This document shows, piece after piece, positions 52,114-60,492 of a DNA stretch of 64,000 bases. Positions within the stretch are counted from its first letter, which is position 1, and each line of letters opens with the position of its first letter. A program made the position numbers and the translations under genes. The DNA is from Micromonospora sp. NBC_00421 (GTDB lineage Bacteria; Actinomycetota; Actinomycetes; Mycobacteriales; Micromonosporaceae): assembly GCF_036017915.1 (NCBI RefSeq), contig NZ_CP107929.1, positions 6,127,001 through 6,191,000 of the forward strand, in the 5' to 3' direction. Under the pieces are notes generated by a model, which saw only the letters and a list, made by a program, of their open reading frames with translations, was not told where the DNA came from and made no database searches.

Positions 52114-53055
52114 ATGAACGACGTCTCCGCCCGCCATCGGGTCCGTTCGGTCGCCACCACCCTGGCGGTGGCGCTGACCCTCACCCTGGCCGCCGCCGCC
52201 GGCTGCGACAACCGGCGCGAACCGTCGCTGCCCTCGGTCCGCGACAAACTGCGGGAGTCGCACATCGACGGTCAGTCGAAGATCAAGATCGGGGTGGCGA
52301 CCACCGAGCCCCTGATGGGCGAGTTGCGCAACGGCGCACACGTCGGCTTCGACGTGGAGATCGCCCGCTACGTCGCCTCCTACCTCGGCTACGAGGGTGA
52401 CCAGCGCATCGAGTGGGTCTCGGTGACCACCGAGGACCGCATCCCCGCCCTCCAGGGTGGCGTGGTCGACCTGGTGGTCTCCAGCTTCTCGATCACCGAG
52501 GAGCGGGAGAAGCTGGTCAGCTTCGCCGGGCCGTACTTCGTCACCACCCAGGAGGTGATGGTGCCGACCCGGCTCAAGGACAAGATCCGCACCATCGAGG
52601 ACCTCCGCGAACCGCAGTACAAGGTCTGCACCAGCGGCGGCTCCACCACCGAGGCCGAGTTGGCCAAGCACGACGTGAAGGCGCTCGTGGTCAAGGAGGT
52701 CGGCGACTGCGTCAAGGGGATCCGGGAGGGCCGCTACGACGCGGTCAGCTCCGACGAGACGATCCTCGCCGGTTTCCTCTCCCTCTACCCGACCGAGTTC
52801 GAGATCGTCGACATGCCGTTCGGTACCAGCGAGCTGCTCGGGATCGGTGTGCCGATAGGCGATCCGGCCCTGCGTGACCTGGTGGCCTTCGCCCTGCAGA
52901 AGAGCTACCTGCAGGGGCGCAACGGGATCAGCAGCCCGTGGCTCACCGCGTACAACCGGACCCTCGGGCCGTGGCTCAAGGCGGAGAAGGCGCAACCGCA
53001 GCCGCTGAACGTGCCGCAGCTGGTCGACTTCGACGACAAGGCGCCGACCCGGTGA
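52114..53055 (+). CDS. Solute-binding lipoprotein (amino-acid type)
   Basis: 313 residues. Lipobox LTLAAAAGCDN (Cys about 33). The periplasmic binding protein 3 fold is clear: IKIGVATTEPLMG, GFDVEIARYVASYLG, RIPALQGGVVDLVVSSFSIT, ERxxxVSFAGPYF and VCTSGGSTTEAEL. Ligands of relatives are polar amino acids such as glutamate. No permease or ABC ATPase gene is next to it; the coupled downstream gene (GTGA overlap) is an unrelated membrane protein. ATG with GAGGTG. Confidence 0.9.
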   Translation: MNDVSARHRVRSVATTLAVALTLTLAAAAGCDNRREPSLPSVRDKLRESHIDGQSKIKIGVATTEPLMGELRNGAHVGFDVEIARYVASYLGYEGDQRIEWVSVTTEDRIPALQGGVVDLVVSSFSITEEREKLVSFAGPYFVTTQEVMVPTRLKDKIRTIEDLREPQYKVCTSGGSTTEAELAKHDVKALVVKEVGDCVKGIREGRYDAVSSDETILAGFLSLYPTEFEIVDMPFGTSELLGIGVPIGDPALRDLVAFALQKSYLQGRNGISSPWLTAYNRTLGPWLKAEKAQPQPLNVPQLVDFDDKAPTR

Positions 53056-54092
53056 CCGCCCCGGCCGTACCGCAGGATCTGGGCGCCACCACCGTCGGAG
53101 TGCGTGACGGCTGGGACCCGGCGGTGGAGCGGCGGGCGCGGGCCAGCCAGTCGTTCTGGACGGCGGTGGTGGGCGTGCCGGCCATCTTCTCGGTGCTGCG
53201 CCTCGGTGTCGAGGCGGGCGGCGAACTCCAGACCACGCTGCTGCTGGTGGCGAACGTCGGGCCGGTGAACCTGCTGGCCGGTTTCCTGACCACCGCCGCC
53301 CGGCTGCTCTCCACCGGCCTGGTCGCGGTCTTCGCGCTCGGCGCGGTGCTGCGGGTCAGCGTCGAACGGATGCCGCCCACCGTCCGCCGCCCGCTCTTCG
53401 TCCGCTGGGCCGACCTCACCCCGGCCTGGTTCGTGCTGGCCAGCTTCCTGATGGCCCTGGTCACCTGGCAACTGCTCTACCTCCCGTTGCTGCTGCCGGC
53501 GTTCGTCGCCGCCTTCCAGCTCACCCCGGCACGCCTGCACGAACACGTCCTGCTCCGGACGCTGATCGTGATGGCGCTGCTCGCCGGCTACGGCTGGCTG
53601 CTCGCCCCCACCCTGGTCGACGCGTGGCAGCAGCGGGAACTGCTCGCCCTGGTGCTGCTCGTCGTCCCGCCGCTGCTCGCGCTGGCGGTGACCGGCCCGC
53701 TGCCCGGGGCGGTGATCCGGCCGCTCGCCTCGGTCACCGAGGCGGCGGTGCTGGCCATGCTGGTCTGGGCGGCGCTGCCGGTGATCACCACGCCGGTGCT
53801 GCCGCTCACCGTGACCACCGTGGAGTCCAGCCCCGGCGTCACCGAGGACGTCCGGGGACACGTGGTCACCGTGGACGACGTCAGCATGGTGCTGCTCCAG
53901 GAGCGCGGCGGCGTCCGGTACGTGCCGGTGGACGACGTCCGCGCCCAGGTGCTCTGCCCCAGCGAGGAGGAGCTGCCCCGGCACCGGCTGCGGATCCGGG
54001 ACTACCACGTCGAGGACTCGCTGCTGGAGGGGCTGGGCCGGCGGGTCCGCCCGGTGCACCGCACCGACGCGGCCTGCCGCACCCTGCGCTGA
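53052..54092 (+). CDS. Uncharacterised polytopic membrane protein coupled to the binding protein
   Basis: 346 residues from GTG 53052 overlapping the previous stop. About six membrane helices, e.g. LLVANVGPVNLLAGFLTTAARL, AWFVLASFLMALVTWQLLYL, LIVMALLAGYGWLLAP and LLALVLLVVPPLLALAVTG. A C-terminal soluble domain of about 90 residues follows, with a strand-rich start (VRGHVVTVDDVSMVLLQE). No ABC-permease EAA loop is visible. It may couple solute sensing to a membrane output. Confidence 0.75.
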   Translation: MTAPAVPQDLGATTVGVRDGWDPAVERRARASQSFWTAVVGVPAIFSVLRLGVEAGGELQTTLLLVANVGPVNLLAGFLTTAARLLSTGLVAVFALGAVLRVSVERMPPTVRRPLFVRWADLTPAWFVLASFLMALVTWQLLYLPLLLPAFVAAFQLTPARLHEHVLLRTLIVMALLAGYGWLLAPTLVDAWQQRELLALVLLVVPPLLALAVTGPLPGAVIRPLASVTEAAVLAMLVWAALPVITTPVLPLTVTTVESSPGVTEDVRGHVVTVDDVSMVLLQERGGVRYVPVDDVRAQVLCPSEEELPRHRLRIRDYHVEDSLLEGLGRRVRPVHRTDAACRTLR

Positions 54093-54099
54093 GCCGGGG

Positions 54100-55263
54100 T
54101 CAGTAGGACTTCTCCTGACCCAGCACGTGCTGGGCGACGAAGTTGAGGATCATCTCCCGGCTGACCGGGGCGATCCGGCCGGCCCGGACCGCGCCGAGCA
54201 GCGTCGCCACGCCGTACTCGGTGGTCATGCCGGCCCCGCCGAGGGCCTGCACGGCGGTGTCCACGGCCAGCGCGGCGGCCTCCCCGGCGGCGTACTTGGC
54301 CATGTTGCCGGAGACCCCGGCCTCCAGGTCGCGGCCCGCGTCGTACAGGGTGGCCGCCTTTCCGATCATGAGGCGGGCCAGCTCCACCTGCACCGCCGCG
54401 TGCGCCAGCGGGTGGGACACGCCCTGGTGTGCGCCGATGGTCCGGCCGCCCCAGACCTTGCGGGTGGCGGTGTACTCACTCGCCCGCTCGATGGCGTACC
54501 GACCGGTGCCGACGCCCATCGCGGCGACCGTGATCCGCTCCGGGTTCAGCCCGGCGAACAGCGCCGGCAGGCCGGCGTCCAACGACCCGCCGACAAGCGC
54601 GTCGGCGGGCAGTCGGACGTCGTCCAGGTAGAGCAGGAACTGGTTCTCCGGGGAGACGATCTCCATGTCCAGCCGGGACCGGGTCAGCCCGGCCGCGTCG
54701 GTCGGCACCACGAACAGCGCCGGCTTGAGCTTCCCGGTGGTCGCGTCCTCGGTCCGGGCCACCACCAGCACGTACTGCGCCTCGTCCACGCCGGAGATGT
54801 AGCACTTGCGGCCGGAGAGCAGCCAGTCGTCGCCGTCGCGGCGGGCCACCGTGCCGAGCCGGTGGAAGTTCGACCCGGCCTCCGGCTCGGTGATCGCGAA
54901 GACCACCTTCAGCGAGCCGTCGGCGAAGCCGGGCAGGAAGCGCTTGCGCTGCTCCTCGGTGCCGTGCCGGTTGATCACCGTGACGGCGATGGCCGGCGAG
55001 ACCACCAGCAGCAGCAGCGGGCAGCCGGCGGCGGCCAACTCCTCGCAGACGATGGCCAGCTCGGTGAGGCCGCCACCGCCGCCGCCGTACTCGGTGGGGA
55101 CGTTGACGCCCAGGTAGCCGAGCCGACCGGCCTCGTCCCACAGCTCGGTGGTGTGCCCGCCCGACCTCGCCTTCTCGACGAAGTAGGCGTGGCCGTACCG
55201 GCGGCCCAGCGCGCGGACGGCGTCGCGGAGCTGGTCCTGCTCGGGGGTGAGGTCGAAGTTCAT
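54100..55263 (-). CDS. Acyl-CoA dehydrogenase
   Basis: 387 residues, FAD flavoenzyme. Substrate and flavin motifs VVFAITEPEAGSN and DDWLLSGRKCYISGVDEA, and a C-terminal VDTAVQALGGAGMTTEYG. The usual YEGT loop with Glu is replaced by APVSREM; a Glu in NPERITVAA lies at the position used as base by isovaleryl-CoA dehydrogenases. It is the last gene of the leftward catabolic operon, overlapping the biotin carboxylase stop by ATGA. The exact acyl-CoA is unknown. Confidence 0.92.
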   Translation of the reverse strand: MNFDLTPEQDQLRDAVRALGRRYGHAYFVEKARSGGHTTELWDEAGRLGYLGVNVPTEYGGGGGGLTELAIVCEELAAAGCPLLLLVVSPAIAVTVINRHGTEEQRKRFLPGFADGSLKVVFAITEPEAGSNFHRLGTVARRDGDDWLLSGRKCYISGVDEAQYVLVVARTEDATTGKLKPALFVVPTDAAGLTRSRLDMEIVSPENQFLLYLDDVRLPADALVGGSLDAGLPALFAGLNPERITVAAMGVGTGRYAIERASEYTATRKVWGGRTIGAHQGVSHPLAHAAVQVELARLMIGKAATLYDAGRDLEAGVSGNMAKYAAGEAAALAVDTAVQALGGAGMTTEYGVATLLGAVRAGRIAPVSREMILNFVAQHVLGQEKSY

Positions 55264-57335
55264 CGGGGTGCCTCCTCGGGGTCGACCACGGCCAGCACCG
55301 CACCCGTCTCGACCTGCCCACCGGCGGACACCGGCAGGTCGGCGACCACGCCATCGGTCGGGGCGAGCACGGGATGTTCCAGCTTCATCGCCTCCAGGGT
55401 CAGCAGCAGGTCCCCGGCGGCGACCCGCTGACCTGGTTCGACGTGCACCCGGGTCACCGTGCCGGGCAACGGCGCGAGCAGCGACCCGGCGGCCGGCGCC
55501 ACCCGGGGCAGCGGGAAACGGGGCAGCTCGGTCAGCTCCGCCGCCCCGTCCGGGCCGTCCACGAAGACCACCGACCCCGCCCGGTGTACGCGGAACACCC
55601 GCCGCACCCCCGCCACGTCGAGCAGCACCCGGTCCGCCGCCGCCGTCACCAGCGTGACCACCGGCCCGGGCTCGGCGGCCGTCTGGGCGGCCGTCGTGGG
55701 ACCGGTGGTGTCCGTGCCGGCGGTGGTCGTGCCAGGTGCGGCGACGGTCGTGCTGGTGGGTGAGGCTGGCGGATCGGTGGACCAGTCGGCGAGACCGCCG
55801 GACCGGTCCAGCCGGTAGCGCACCTCGATCTCGTCGCCGGTGCGGCAGGCGTACCGGGCGAACTGGGGAAAGGCCGGCACGTTGCGCCAGCCCGACGGGA
55901 GGCCGGCGAGCACCGGGGCGTCGGCACGCCGCGCGGCGGCGCAGGCGAGCGCGGCGGCCAGCGCCGCGATCGGGAGCTGGTCGGGCGGCAGCAGTGGTGC
56001 GAAGACCTCGTCGTGTGCGTCCAGGAAACCGGTGTCCACCTGCGCCGATCCGAACTCGCGGCTGCGCAGCACGCGGACCAGCAGGTCCCGGTTGGTGGCC
56101 ACCCCGTGCAACTCGGCGCGGGCCAGCGCCCCGGCGAGCACCCGGGCCGCCCCGGCCCGGGTCGGTGCCCAGGCGACCAGCTTGGCGAGCATCGAGTCGT
56201 AGTGCACGCCCACCGCCGAACCGGTGCGTACCCCCGAGTCGAGCCGCACGCCCCGGGTCGGGGCGAACTCGCCGACCACCCCGGGGACCGCGAACCGGTG
56301 CAGGGTGCCGGTGGCCGGGCGGAACCCCTGCGTCGGGTCCTCCGCACAGAGCCGTACCTCGATGGCGTGGCCGTCAACCGACGGGGTCTCCGGCACCGGC
56401 AGCGCACCGCCCTCGGCGACGAGCAGTTGCAGCCGGACCAGGTCCAGCCCGGTGACCGCCTCGGTGACCGGATGCTCCACCTGGAGCCGGGTGTTCATCT
56501 CCAGGAAGAAGAACTCACCCGTCGGGGCGAGCAGGAACTCCACCGTCCCCGCCCCGACGTAGTCGACCGCCCGCCCGGCCGCGACCGCCGCCGCGTGCAG
56601 CCGCTCCCGGACCCCGTCGGGCAGCACCGCCGGGGCCTCCTCGACGATCTTCTGGTGCCGGCGCTGGATCGAGCAGTCCCGCTCACCGAGGGCCACCACC
56701 GTACCGGCGGTGTCGCCGAAGATCTGCACCTCGACGTGCCGGCCGCGTTCGACGTACCGCTCGACGAAGACAGTGCCGTCGCCGAACGCGGCGGCGGCCT
56801 CGCGGCGCGCGGAGTCGACGGCCGCCGGCAGGTCGGCGGGGTCGCGGACGACGCGCATCCCCCGGCCGCCGCCCCCGGCGGACGCCTTGACCAGCACCGG
56901 GAAGTCGGTGATCGCGTCGCCGTCGGTCCAGGTCGGCAGCATCGGCACGCCCGCACCGGCGAGCAGCGCCTTCGCCGCGATCTTGTCACCCATCGCCGCG
57001 ATCGCCCCGGCCGGCGGGCCGACCCAGGTCAGGCCGGCGTCGGTCACCGCCGCCGCGAACCCGGCGTGCTCGGCGAGGAAGCCGTAACCCGGGTGTACCG
57101 CGTCCGCACCGGTGCGCCGGGCCGCGTCCACGATCAGGTCGATCCGCAGGTACGTCTCGACTGGCGTGTTCCCCGGCAGTCGGACCGCCTCGTCGGCCTC
57201 GGCGACGTACGGCGCGTCGGCGTCGGCGTCGGAGTGCACGGCGACCGTCGCCACGCCGAGCGCCCGGCAGGTGGCGAAGACCCGCCGGGCGATCTCCCCC
57301 CGATTGGCCACCAACAGCTTCCCGATCACCCTCAC
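55260..57335 (-). CDS. Acyl-CoA carboxylase alpha subunit (biotin carboxylase + biotin carrier)
   Basis: 691 residues. Biotin carboxylase domain (about 4-450: LLVANRGEIARRVFATC, KASAGGGGRGMR, FLEMNTRLQVEHPVTE), a linker with a variable Thr/Pro stretch (about 525-555), then a biotinyl domain with EAMKLEH (Lys about 651) and PTDGVV. It carboxylates its own biotin with bicarbonate and ATP and hands CO2 to the carboxyltransferase encoded upstream. GTG start at 57335 or 57329. A triple 59-bp repeat separates it from the beta-subunit gene. Confidence 0.94.
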   Translation of the reverse strand: MRVIGKLLVANRGEIARRVFATCRALGVATVAVHSDADADAPYVAEADEAVRLPGNTPVETYLRIDLIVDAARRTGADAVHPGYGFLAEHAGFAAAVTDAGLTWVGPPAGAIAAMGDKIAAKALLAGAGVPMLPTWTDGDAITDFPVLVKASAGGGGRGMRVVRDPADLPAAVDSARREAAAAFGDGTVFVERYVERGRHVEVQIFGDTAGTVVALGERDCSIQRRHQKIVEEAPAVLPDGVRERLHAAAVAAGRAVDYVGAGTVEFLLAPTGEFFFLEMNTRLQVEHPVTEAVTGLDLVRLQLLVAEGGALPVPETPSVDGHAIEVRLCAEDPTQGFRPATGTLHRFAVPGVVGEFAPTRGVRLDSGVRTGSAVGVHYDSMLAKLVAWAPTRAGAARVLAGALARAELHGVATNRDLLVRVLRSREFGSAQVDTGFLDAHDEVFAPLLPPDQLPIAALAAALACAAARRADAPVLAGLPSGWRNVPAFPQFARYACRTGDEIEVRYRLDRSGGLADWSTDPPASPTSTTVAAPGTTTAGTDTTGPTTAAQTAAEPGPVVTLVTAAADRVLLDVAGVRRVFRVHRAGSVVFVDGPDGAAELTELPRFPLPRVAPAAGSLLAPLPGTVTRVHVEPGQRVAAGDLLLTLEAMKLEHPVLAPTDGVVADLPVSAGGQVETGAVLAVVDPEEAPR

Positions 57336-57342
57336 GGGATCC

Positions 57343-57515
57343 GCCTTTCGTTCGCGGCTGCGGGACTCCGCTGCGCTGCGTTCCTCGCGCTCACGGTGCC
57401 TGCCTTTCGTTCGCGGCTGCGGGACTCCGCTGCGCTGCGTTCCTCGCGCTCACGGTGCCTGCCTTTCGTTCGCGGCTGCGGGACTCCGCTGCGCTGCGTT
57501 CCTCGCGCTCACGGC
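57343..57515. repeat. Triplicated 59-bp extragenic repeat, array 1
   Basis: Three head-to-tail copies starting at 57343, 57402 and 57461 (the last about 55 bp). On the gene strand each reads GTGAGCGCGAGGA, a GC-rich middle containing GCGGAGTCCCGC, then GCGAACGAAAGGC. It fills the gap between the carboxylase beta and alpha subunit genes. The ends match array 2 at 59119-59300; the middle differs. Confidence 0.85.
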
Positions 57516-57516
57516 A

Positions 57517-59118
57517 CTACAGCCGGAAGACGCCGAAGGTGTCGGCGCCCTTCACCGGTGCGTTGTGGATCGCCGACAGGCAGAGCCCCAGGACGGTACG
57601 GGTGTCCCGGGGGTCGATCACCCCGTCGTCGTAGAGCCGGCCGGACAGGAACAGCGCCCCGGACTGCGACTCGATCTGCTGCTCGACCATCATCCGCATC
57701 GCCGCGTCGGAGTCCTCGTCGTAGTCCCGGCCCCGGGCGGCGGCGGCCTGCCGGGCGACGATCGACAGCACCCCGGCCAACTGCGCCGGTCCCATCACCG
57801 CCGACTTCGCGTTCGGCCAGGTGAACAGGAACCTCGGCTCGTACGCCCGGCCGCACATCCCGTAGTTGCCGGCACCGTAGGAGGCGCCCAGGTTGACAGT
57901 CAGGTGCGGCACCGTCGAGTTCGAGACCGCGTTGACCATCAGTGCGCCGTGCTTGATGATGCCGCGCTGCTCGTACTCGGTGCCGACCATGTAGCCGGTG
58001 GTGTTCTGGAGGAAGACCAGCGGGGTGTCGGTGGCGTTGGCGAGCTGGATGAACTGGGCCGCCTTCTGCGCCTCCGCGCTGAACAGCACCCCCCGGGCGT
58101 TCGCCAGCACGCCGACCGGGTAGCCGTGCAGCTCGCCCCAGCCGGTCACCAGGGCGGTGCCGTACGCCGGCTTGAACTCGTCGAACTCGCTGCCGTCGAG
58201 CACCCGGGCCAGCACCTCCCGTGGGTCGAACGGCACCTTCAGGTCGGCGCTGGCGATGCCGAGCAGCTCCTCCGGGTCGTATCTCGGTGGTCGGGGGGCC
58301 GGGTCGCGCGGCGGCGGACCCTGCTTGCGCCAGTTGCACCGGCGGATGCACCGGCGGGCCAGCCGGATACCGTCCCGTTCGTCCTCGGCGAGGTGGTCGG
58401 CGAGACCGGACGTGCCGGCGTGCATCGCCGCGCCGCCCAGCGACTCGTCGTCGGTGATCTCGCCGGTGGCCATCTTCACCAGCGGCGGCCCGGCCAGGTA
58501 GACCTGGGACCGGTCCCGGATCATGATCACGTGGTCGGACATCCCCGGCACGTACGCCCCACCGGCGGTGGCGTTGCCGAAGACCACGCTGACCGTGGGG
58601 ATCTTCGCGGCGGAGAGCCGGGTCAGGTCGCGGAACACCCGGCCGCCCGGGATGAAGATCTCCGCCTGGGTGGGCAGGTCCGCCCCGGCGCTCTCCACCA
58701 GGTTGACCATCGGCAGCCGGTTCGCCAGGGCGATCTCGCCGGCCCGCCGGGTCTTCGCCAGCGACCACGGGTTGACCGCGCCGCCGCGTACCGTCGGGTC
58801 GTTGGCGACGATCAGGCACTCCACGCCCTCGACCACGCCGATGCCGGTGACCACGCTCGCCCCGACCGGGAAGTCGGTGCCGTACCCGGCGACCGGCGAC
58901 AACTCCAGGAACGGGCTGTCCCGGTCGAGCAGCAACTCGATCCGCTCCCGGGGCAGCAGCTTGCCGCGCCCGTGGTGCCGGGCCACGTACTTCTCGCCAC
59001 CGCCGGCCCGCGCCTGGTCGAGGGCGGCGTCCAACTCGGCCAGCCGCTCCCGCAACGCGTCCCGGTTGGCCACGAACGCCGGCGCGGCCGGGTCGATCGC
59101 ACTCTCCAGTGTGGTCAC
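57517..59118 (-). CDS. Acyl-CoA carboxylase beta subunit (carboxyltransferase)
   Basis: 533 residues from GTG. Two crotonase-like halves typical of propionyl/methylcrotonyl-CoA carboxylase beta: HGRGKLLPRERIELLLD, VNLVESAGADLPTQ, FGNATAGGAYVPGMSD with the N-side oxyanion Gly-Gly, then FLQNTTGYMVGTEYE, LTVNLGASYGAGNYGMCGRAY and FTWPNAKSAVMG. The FLQNTTGYMVG motif resembles methylcrotonyl-CoA (LiuB/MccB) and geranyl-CoA carboxylases more than PccB, as far as I can judge by eye. Confidence 0.93.
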   Translation of the reverse strand: MTTLESAIDPAAPAFVANRDALRERLAELDAALDQARAGGGEKYVARHHGRGKLLPRERIELLLDRDSPFLELSPVAGYGTDFPVGASVVTGIGVVEGVECLIVANDPTVRGGAVNPWSLAKTRRAGEIALANRLPMVNLVESAGADLPTQAEIFIPGGRVFRDLTRLSAAKIPTVSVVFGNATAGGAYVPGMSDHVIMIRDRSQVYLAGPPLVKMATGEITDDESLGGAAMHAGTSGLADHLAEDERDGIRLARRCIRRCNWRKQGPPPRDPAPRPPRYDPEELLGIASADLKVPFDPREVLARVLDGSEFDEFKPAYGTALVTGWGELHGYPVGVLANARGVLFSAEAQKAAQFIQLANATDTPLVFLQNTTGYMVGTEYEQRGIIKHGALMVNAVSNSTVPHLTVNLGASYGAGNYGMCGRAYEPRFLFTWPNAKSAVMGPAQLAGVLSIVARQAAAARGRDYDEDSDAAMRMMVEQQIESQSGALFLSGRLYDDGVIDPRDTRTVLGLCLSAIHNAPVKGADTFGVFRL

Positions 59119-59300
59119 AGGTTCCCGTCTTTCGTTCGCGACTGCGGGGCTCGCAGGACCGGCTGACTCCTCGCGCTCACAGGTTCGTCTTTCGTTCGCG
59201 ACTGCGGGGCTCGCAAGACCGGCTCACTCCTCGCGCTCACAGGTTCGTCTTCGTTCGCGACTGCGGGGCTCGCAAGACCGGCTCACTCCTCGCGCTCACA
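59119..59300. repeat. Triplicated 59-60-bp extragenic repeat, array 2
   Basis: Three copies, about 59119-59180, 59181-59240 and 59241-59300. On the gene strand the unit is TGTGAGCGCGAGGAGTGAGC, then CGGTCTTGCGAGCCCCGCA, then GTCGCGAACGAAAG. It lies between the dehydrogenase and carboxyltransferase genes and overlaps the dehydrogenase stop by 5 bp. TGCG-CCC-CGCA here replaces GCGG-TC-CCGC of array 1 at the same place. Confidence 0.85.
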
Positions 59301-60492
59301 GGCCCAGGCCTTTCGCGATGATCTCGTTCATGATCTCGGTGGTGCCGCCGCCGATGCCGAGGATGCGGGCGTCCCGGTAGTGCCGCTCGACCTCGGCGTC
59401 GCGCAGGTAGCCGAACCCGCCGTGCAGTTGCAGCGCGGCGTCGACCACCTGGTCGCAGGCGGCCACCGCGACGTTCTTCGCCATCGCCACCTCGGTCACC
59501 ACCGGCTCGCCCGCCGCCACCCGGGCGGCCACCTGGTGCACGTACGCGCGGGCCGCCTCGGTACGGGTGTGCATCTCGGCCAGCCGGTGCCGGACCAGTT
59601 GCCGGCTGGCCAGTGGACGACCGAAGGTGGACCGGTCCCGGCACCAGCGGGTCGCCAGCTCCACGCAGCGCTGCGCGGTCGCGTACGCCTGGGTGGCCAG
59701 GGACAGGCGCTCGGTGGCGAAGTTCTGCATGATCGCCAGGAAGCCGGTGTCCTCCTCGCCGATCCGGTTGGCCACCGGGACCCGGACGTCGACGAAGGAC
59801 AGCTCGGCGGTGTCCGAGCAGTGCCAGCCGAGCTTCTTCAGCTTCCGGCCGACGGTGAACCCGGGCGTGCCCCTGTCGATCACCAGCAGGTGCAGCGACC
59901 CGCTGCCGGGGAAGTCGCCGCAGACCGCCGTGGTGACGAAGTCGGCGCGTACCCCGCTCGTGACGTACGACTTCGACCCGTTCACCAGGTAGTGGTCGCC
60001 GTCGCGGCGGGCGGTGGTGCGGATCGAGGCGACGTCGGAGCCGCCGTCCGGTTCGGTGATCGCCAGCGCGCCGATCAGCTCACCCGCCAGCGTCGGCCGG
60101 ACGTACCGGGTGACCAGGGGATCGTCGGCGGCGGACCGGCGGGTGGGGAGTCGACCACCGAGCGTGCCGCCGGTGCGCGCTCCGGCCGCCGCGACGATGT
60201 GCGGCAGCGCGATGCCATGGGTGAAGAGGGCGGCGACCAGCCCGGAGGAGCCACCGGAGCGGATGATCTCCTCGGTGACCACTATCGAGTCGAGCAGGTC
60301 ACCGCCGCTGCCGCCGACCGACTCGGGGAAGCCGATGCCGAGCAGGCCGATCTTCGCGGCGGTGGCGTGCAGCGTGCGGGGGACCTCGCCGGCCCGCTCC
60401 CAGTCGTCGAGGTGCGGCAGCACCTCCCGGGTCACGAAGGCCCGGGTCAACTCCCGCAACTGCCGCCGCTCCGGCGTGTCCACGATCGTCAT
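59296..60492 (-). CDS. Acyl-CoA dehydrogenase
   Basis: 398 residues. ALAITEPDGGSDVASIRTTA, HYLVNGSKSYVTSGVRADF, DRSTFGRPLASRQLVRHRLAEM and LQLHGGFGYLRDAEVERHYRDARI are standard family motifs. The end GIGGGTTEIMNEIIAKGLGL has Gly where medium-chain enzymes have the catalytic Glu; TERLSLA carries the alternative Glu of isovaleryl/long-chain types. An unusual insert of about 25 residues (about 105-130) lies before the flavin motif. ATGA overlap with the AtuA gene. Confidence 0.92.
   Translation of the reverse strand: MTIVDTPERRQLRELTRAFVTREVLPHLDDWERAGEVPRTLHATAAKIGLLGIGFPESVGGSGGDLLDSIVVTEEIIRSGGSSGLVAALFTHGIALPHIVAAAGARTGGTLGGRLPTRRSAADDPLVTRYVRPTLAGELIGALAITEPDGGSDVASIRTTARRDGDHYLVNGSKSYVTSGVRADFVTTAVCGDFPGSGSLHLLVIDRGTPGFTVGRKLKKLGWHCSDTAELSFVDVRVPVANRIGEEDTGFLAIMQNFATERLSLATQAYATAQRCVELATRWCRDRSTFGRPLASRQLVRHRLAEMHTRTEAARAYVHQVAARVAAGEPVVTEVAMAKNVAVAACDQVVDAALQLHGGFGYLRDAEVERHYRDARILGIGGGTTEIMNEIIAKGLGL

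Noticed and set aside
57343..59300. CRISPR-like array
   Set aside because: The copies are contiguous with no unique spacers, only three per array, and no cas gene is present in the window.
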